Below, one piece after another: positions 1 to 64,000 of a DNA stretch of 64,000 nt. Below the pieces are notes generated by a model. That model was given only the letters and a program-made list of their open reading frames with translations. It ran no database searches and was not told the origin of the DNA. A program made the translations under genes and the position numbers. The first letter of the stretch is position 1; each line of letters opens with the position of its first letter. This DNA comes from Glandiceps talaboti (lineage: Eukaryota > Hemichordata > Enteropneusta > Spengelidae), in assembly GCF_964340395.1 (NCBI RefSeq), contig NC_135565.1:11298242-11362241 (forward strand), in the 5' to 3' direction.

Positions 1-11853
<11,853 letters not shown>

Positions 11854-11879
11854 TTTGTGACCTGTGACCTTTTAACCTT

Positions 11880-12125
11880 TTACCTCCAGAACACTTTTCC
11901 ACCGATGATCTTGATGGCTGCTTTGTTCTTTATTATTGTTTCTCTTCCAAACTGATTCTCACAATTGGGACAAATACCTGGACTATTGGTGTAATTTTCA
12001 ACAGTTCTCTCGAGATAACATTTAACTAATCCTCCACTACCACGTTTACGATACCGTAACAACAATGTCTGACAACTCAAGCAGAATATTTTGATAACCC
12101 TCGCTGAGATCCTTGGTGGAACCAT
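11880..12125 (-). CDS. small zinc-ribbon protein, 81 codons, directly upstream of RECQL
   Basis: A complete ORF from ATG 12123-12125 to TAA 11880-11882, with an in-frame TAG just upstream (around 12144). The protein has two CxxC pairs, Cys15/Cys18 (CLSC) and Cys52/Cys55 (CPNC), about 33 residues apart. It also has LLLRYRKRGSGGLVKCY and ends AAIKIIGGKVFWR. The pattern (CxxCxTxLxRYxKxGxGxLVK...CPxCxxxFGR...KIIGGKV) looks like a conserved small rubredoxin-like zinc ribbon I associate with short uncharacterised proteins; I cannot name the family with certainty. A second possibility is an upstream coding exon spliced elsewhere, since a GTAAAA follows the last Arg codon. The stop lies 26 bases before the RECQL ATG on the same strand. 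Confidence 0.72.
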   Translation of the reverse strand: MVPPRISARVIKIFCLSCQTLLLRYRKRGSGGLVKCYLERTVENYTNSPGICPNCENQFGRETIIKNKAAIKIIGGKVFWR

Positions 12126-12302
12126 CGATTTAGAAAGAACCAACTAACATACAGAAACATGTCACTCAATCTGCATAAGGAAGACAAACAAAATGACAGT
12201 GTTAATTCGGTAACTATTTTTGTGCCTTTCATTCTCTCTGTACAGTATAATATAATATTAATAGCTCTCTTTTTGATACAAACATATTTCAATGATTTCA
12301 AA

Positions 12303-12522
12303 TAAAAGGACAAGTCCAAGTCTGGTTAAAACTTCTGCTTTATTTGAATCTCGATGTTTCGATTTTGCACACTTAGGGAGATCTTCTATAACATCACATT
12401 CACTTTACCTGCTGTACTAGGTTTTTTTAGCCCTTGCAAAAGACTGTCTGTGCACAGTTGAAACGTCAGGATTCAAATAAAGTAGATGTTTTAACCAGAC
12501 TTGTACTTGTCCTTTTATTCCA
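12303..12522. mobile_element. MITE with about 60-bp terminal inverted repeats
   Basis: aataaaaggacaagtccaag at the left and its near-perfect complement cttgtacttgtccttttatt at the right; total about 220 bp. It lies just upstream of the zinc-ribbon ORF. Confidence 0.85.
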
Positions 12523-12549
12523 ACTTAAGTTACGCCATACTCAAATGAA

Positions 12550-12612
12550 TCAATGTGCCCTCTAAGCCAATCTAACATGTCACTGACACACAATTTCAAG
12601 TGATGCACCAAA
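12550..12612. mobile_element. MITE family C, fragment
   Basis: tgtgccctctaagccaatct to gatgcaccaaaac; only the left third remains. Confidence 0.65.
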
Positions 12613-14138
12613 ACAATACAAAATAGTACCTACAAAAAATGAACATATCAAGGCATGTGTACTATTGATTAGGCTCAACAGGATGGAAGTGAGTTTGGAC
12701 CCAAATTAAGCCTGATTCACATATTTGCTGTTACACTTGCCCTAAAGCCATCTACAACAAGAAGTTTTATGAGAGATGTACCCCCCCCCCTCCCCCCCCC
12801 CGTGCCCCCTTTACTTTCAAGCTGTGTTACCAACAGGCTAGCCCTGCTTATATACAGGCGGTGCACGATACGATATAGTATATTGCTGACTTGACTCTAG
12901 GACTAGGAGGGACCAACAGGCCATCCCATAACAACCAGTGCGAGTCATTTCACATTTTTATTCTAAGAATATATGTAATATGTTATATATTTTCAAGTCA
13001 AAAAGTTATTTTATTTAGCCTGTAGACAAGGAAAATAAAAATATAAGACGTAATTACACGTTCCTGTGCGTCAACAGTCGATCGACCGTGCCGCATGCCG
13101 TACGACTTCCGGGCCGCACGACTCCCAGCTATCTGGACATCTGCCATCATATGTAGATGGAATTTAGGCCCTACATAAGGGCAACTACTATCCGGGAACA
13201 AAGTCACGTCACAGACAACAAGGAGGAGATGGGGTGGGGTGGGGGGGGGGGGGGTACATCATAATCGATCGTTCAATATCACATGATTTACACTAATTCA
13301 GGAAAGATCAAGTCTTGCTATTGTGCAGAAATGGTCATGTTTACATGATGAACAATACTCTAGGCAAGTAATTTTGTAAAAGACGAATAAATGCAATTGT
13401 GTCGTACGGTTAGAGTCCAAAATATAGACGCCATTGATAAAAAGTTCACATACCATTTGCTTGCCGTCTGCGAGCTGAGTTCGCAAATAGCGCCACCACG
13501 CGCTATGCATTATGGGTAGTTAATCATGTTACATATTTTATAATATAAGGGCCAGCAGAAATAACAATGATTTCCCAGATTTCTAATATTATTTTCTTAT
13601 TTATCTCTATATTTCAAATCAAGTTTTAATAATGACTATATCGATCGTTTCCGCTGACTGTCTTTGCCTATTTCAACCTACCGTTTTACTGTCTTATCTA
13701 GATCTGAGTTTATCAATTTGTAGTGCACATCGAATCTTTGATCAGAACTTGTGACAAGCAAACTTGTGATTTTTGAGTGAAATATCATTATTTTGAGGTA
13801 GAACTTATATGTAATTCGTAAAAGTGCACAGCCACAAGCATCGAGAATGTGACTCAGTTGGCCTAGTGTAGGATTAGTCTTAATATCACACTTTCATATC
13901 GGCAGTGCAGGTATATATAACAAATAGTGCTGAAATAGTTGTTGTACATATGTACCTATAGTAACAATGGCGACTTACATACAAATTACAATGAAAGGGT
14001 GTTTTTTTTGAGGACTGCGCTATACTAGTTGCCTGTGAAATTATCAAATTTAACTTGATACCCAGCATCATTTAAACGAGGCTACCGGTATATACCGAAA
14101 TAAAATCTCGGCTTCAGCTTTAATTTCCACTATATATA

Positions 14139-14358
<220 letters not shown>

Positions 14359-14418
14359 ATATAATTCGCTCTACTACCCGTATTGAGCACTTTTATGTGG
14401 TTTTATCTACATCCAGTC

Positions 14419-14499
<81 letters not shown>

Positions 14500-14925
14500 C
14501 CCTTTTAGTGGAAATTCATTACATAACTATACTATATACCTTATATAATACTATATACCTTATATAATAAACGTCTAAAATGCAACATTAACTTAATGTT
14601 CAAATAAGTCAACATATGCTGGATAAAAAACTAAGTGTGCATGACTCTAACTTCGGAACTTGCTTTTACTCAAGTTTTAGCATGCAAGACGTTCTAAATT
14701 TAGTTATCACTGCGGCCATTGGGGGCGCTATATACATTAGGAACAAATCTTAATTTTCAATATAAATTGTAAGCTCGGCTTATAAGTTTTAATTTCAACT
14801 TGAAGTTCAAACAGATTTCACAACATGTTACCTTATTTTTGTTTTTGTTGTTCTGATCATGATGTTTTAAAAGTTTTTGAAATTTTGGTCAATACTGTTA
14901 TAATAAAGACAAATTCAAATAAAAT

Positions 14926-15380
<455 letters not shown>

Positions 15381-16363
15381 CCGTTAGAAAAAAACCGTAA
15401 AAATAAAAAAATAAAAAGTAAAACGTTCCCCTTACTCTGGATGCCAACTGTGGACGTTTAATGGTAACGATACTGTATAGGAACTAGACTAGTTCGCCTT
15501 CGCATTATCAATATATCACCCCCCCCCCCCTGAAATGACTCCATTGAACTTGAAGAATATTCGTACCCTCCAATAATGAGGATACAGACAAAACATGTAC
15601 AACAAACGCTGGTGACCGTATTTTTTGAATATTTGTAAGTACCCTATAACGTCATTTACACATTTTGTAATGTGACCATCCTTGAATAGAATATTAGCTC
15701 ACACAAGTAACTGTGGGGTGGATCTGAAGCCTCCTTTGAACGGATATTTATATATATAAATAACCTCTGACCTTATGTAAATGAGTGAATGTCCAGTCTG
15801 TAACTTTGCCCCTAGTGATAGTTGTGAAGATCAATAAAAAATGTAACAGAAAAATAATACACATTTCCATGTTGCTCAAGTGTACAACATACGCTGTTGA
15901 TAATTTCAAAGATGGAATTCGTAGTATAAGCGGCCCATTACCGGAAGTTCTGAACTATGACGATCTGCCAGGCAGAGATGGAACCTTTGATCAACTATGA
16001 CGTCACTTGAGCAAACTTTAGTGGCACGGAAAAATTCATTTTTCTTAGCTAGATTAAAGGTCACAGCTAATTCTTTTCAGATATACCGAACAGGAATATA
16101 ACCTAGACTGAGTTTTTTGTGTAATAGCCATTGTCAAGGGTGGTTATTTCCTGAAATTCAAGTAAAAAGTCAAGAGAACCCCGCGGGGGCGCTAAAAGGA
16201 ACAGCCTCCTTGCATGTGATCAATCAAGTTGACGGAATCTATGAGTATGAATATGGCGTCCTGACTAGACCGTCGAGGAAACCAACCCATATTCTGGGAT
16301 AGTAACGGCGATCTTAGTTTTATAACTTTATTTTCCTAAGGTCTGTGTTCTTCTTGTGCGGAC

Positions 16364-63337
<46,974 letters not shown>

Positions 63338-63384
63338 GTAAGTACATTTTGTAACATCTACTGCAATCCATTACACTATTACTA

Positions 63385-63835
63385 CCTTTGTATCAGTTGT
63401 CTAGAAATACTGCTGATCAGAATGTTGTTTTTCATCAGTGGTAGTAGACAATTAGAACTGTCTTTGAAAGTGCCGGAAAGTCTTCTCCTTATCACACTAT
63501 CAAATTGATATATATTGATACAAAAATAATAGTGGGTACCTCAAATGTAGATGCATGTGATGCTTTTATCAGTTTGTTTATGTCTGTTAAAAGTTAGACA
63601 TATTGTATATGGCAGTGTGACTAAACTTTCACAGACATAAACAAACTGATAAGACCGTGGTGTGAACTTAATCAGAGACACCCAATGCGAGTTTTGTATC
63701 AATGTCTGCTTATAATTGTGATAAGGAGACGATTTTCCAGCACCCTCAAAGACAGTTTTAATTGCCTGTTACTGATAAAACAATGTTCTGATCAACAGCA
63801 TTTCTAGACAAACCAGTGCAAGGGTTGTAATTCAT
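63385..63835. repeat. 450-bp inverted repeat, arms about 200 bp
   Basis: gtctagaaatactgctgatc pairs with gatcaacagcatttctagac; gtctccttatca pairs with tgataaggagac; cagtttgtttatgtctgt pairs with acagacataaacaaactg near the centre (63600-63640). Intron after MYRF exon 22. Confidence 0.85.
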
Positions 63836-64000
63836 TACCATCGATCATTATCTCGATTCTCACACCCAGACAAAAGAAACTTGCTTCGGAACAGCAGCCC
63901 TAGTGTCCGAAATACTTATTCTTTTGTTTTTCTGATAACTAAACCATTGAATGATATATGAGGCTAACTGAATATTTTTTATTCTTCATTATGAGTGTTA

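Noticed and set aside
12126-12143. Start of the zinc-ribbon ORF at 12143
   Set aside because: That codon is TTG, directly after an in-frame TAG; the first ATG is at 12125.
12077-12319. 80-codon minus-strand ORF overlapping the zinc-ribbon ORF
   Set aside because: Different frame, hydrophobic and compositionally random; a shadow of the zinc-ribbon ORF and upstream DNA.

Overview
This is a piece of an animal genome, not a prokaryotic or viral one. It holds two multi-exon genes with GT-AG introns, every junction phase agrees, and introns and spacer are AT-rich and full of short transposons, hairpin elements, minisatellites and long microsatellites. The exons recognisably encode RECQ1 (RECQL) and myelin regulatory factor (MYRF). 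MYRF-type proteins are metazoan, and the tRNA-derived SINEs, frequent TACATGTA strings and GCGCTATATAA SINE tails fit a marine invertebrate (hemichordate, cephalochordate, echinoderm or mollusc are all possible). The sequence alone does not decide the phylum.

Layout. Positions 1-11853 (minus strand) carry RECQL in 12 coding exons, 696 codons read in one consistent frame, with the stop codon beyond position 1. On the same strand, 26 bases upstream of the RECQL start codon, lies the stop of a complete 81-codon ORF (11880-12125) for a small two-CxxC zinc-ribbon protein. This suggests a shared (dicistronic) or overlapping transcript. Positions 12126-16363 are a 4.2 kb spacer between divergent genes. 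It contains a hairpin MITE, two long (AT)n tracts flanking a 116-base palindrome with a complete hammerhead ribozyme core on the minus strand, and a degraded LINE 3' end with a (CAAT)n tail. Positions 16364-63337 (plus strand) carry MYRF in 22 coding exons (1005 codons), running out of the window before the last exon(s).

How the products would work. RECQ1 is a nuclear 3'-5' DNA helicase of genome maintenance; the ATPase, zinc-binding and winged-helix parts are present, plus an acidic C-terminal tail with a SUMO-interaction-like motif. MYRF is an ER-membrane transcription factor precursor. It trimerises, cleaves itself with a Ser-Lys dyad (Ser539/Lys544 here) and releases an Ndt80-like DNA-binding fragment to the nucleus. 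The acidic N-terminus, NLS, DNA-binding domain, self-cleavage domain, coiled coil, transmembrane helix and most of the lumenal region are all visible. The two genes have no known joint function; they are head-to-head neighbours.

The introns hold at least eight interspersed repeat families present two or more times in the window (four SINE copies, several palindromic MITEs), long inverted-repeat elements, and tandem arrays. Two of these arrays (about 70 bp x 8 and 40 bp x 30) appear to be expansions of MITE terminal repeats. The strongest leads for follow-up are the zinc-ribbon/RECQL dicistron, the hammerhead ribozyme palindrome, the MITE-seeded satellites, and a broken duplicate of a MYRF lumenal exon.
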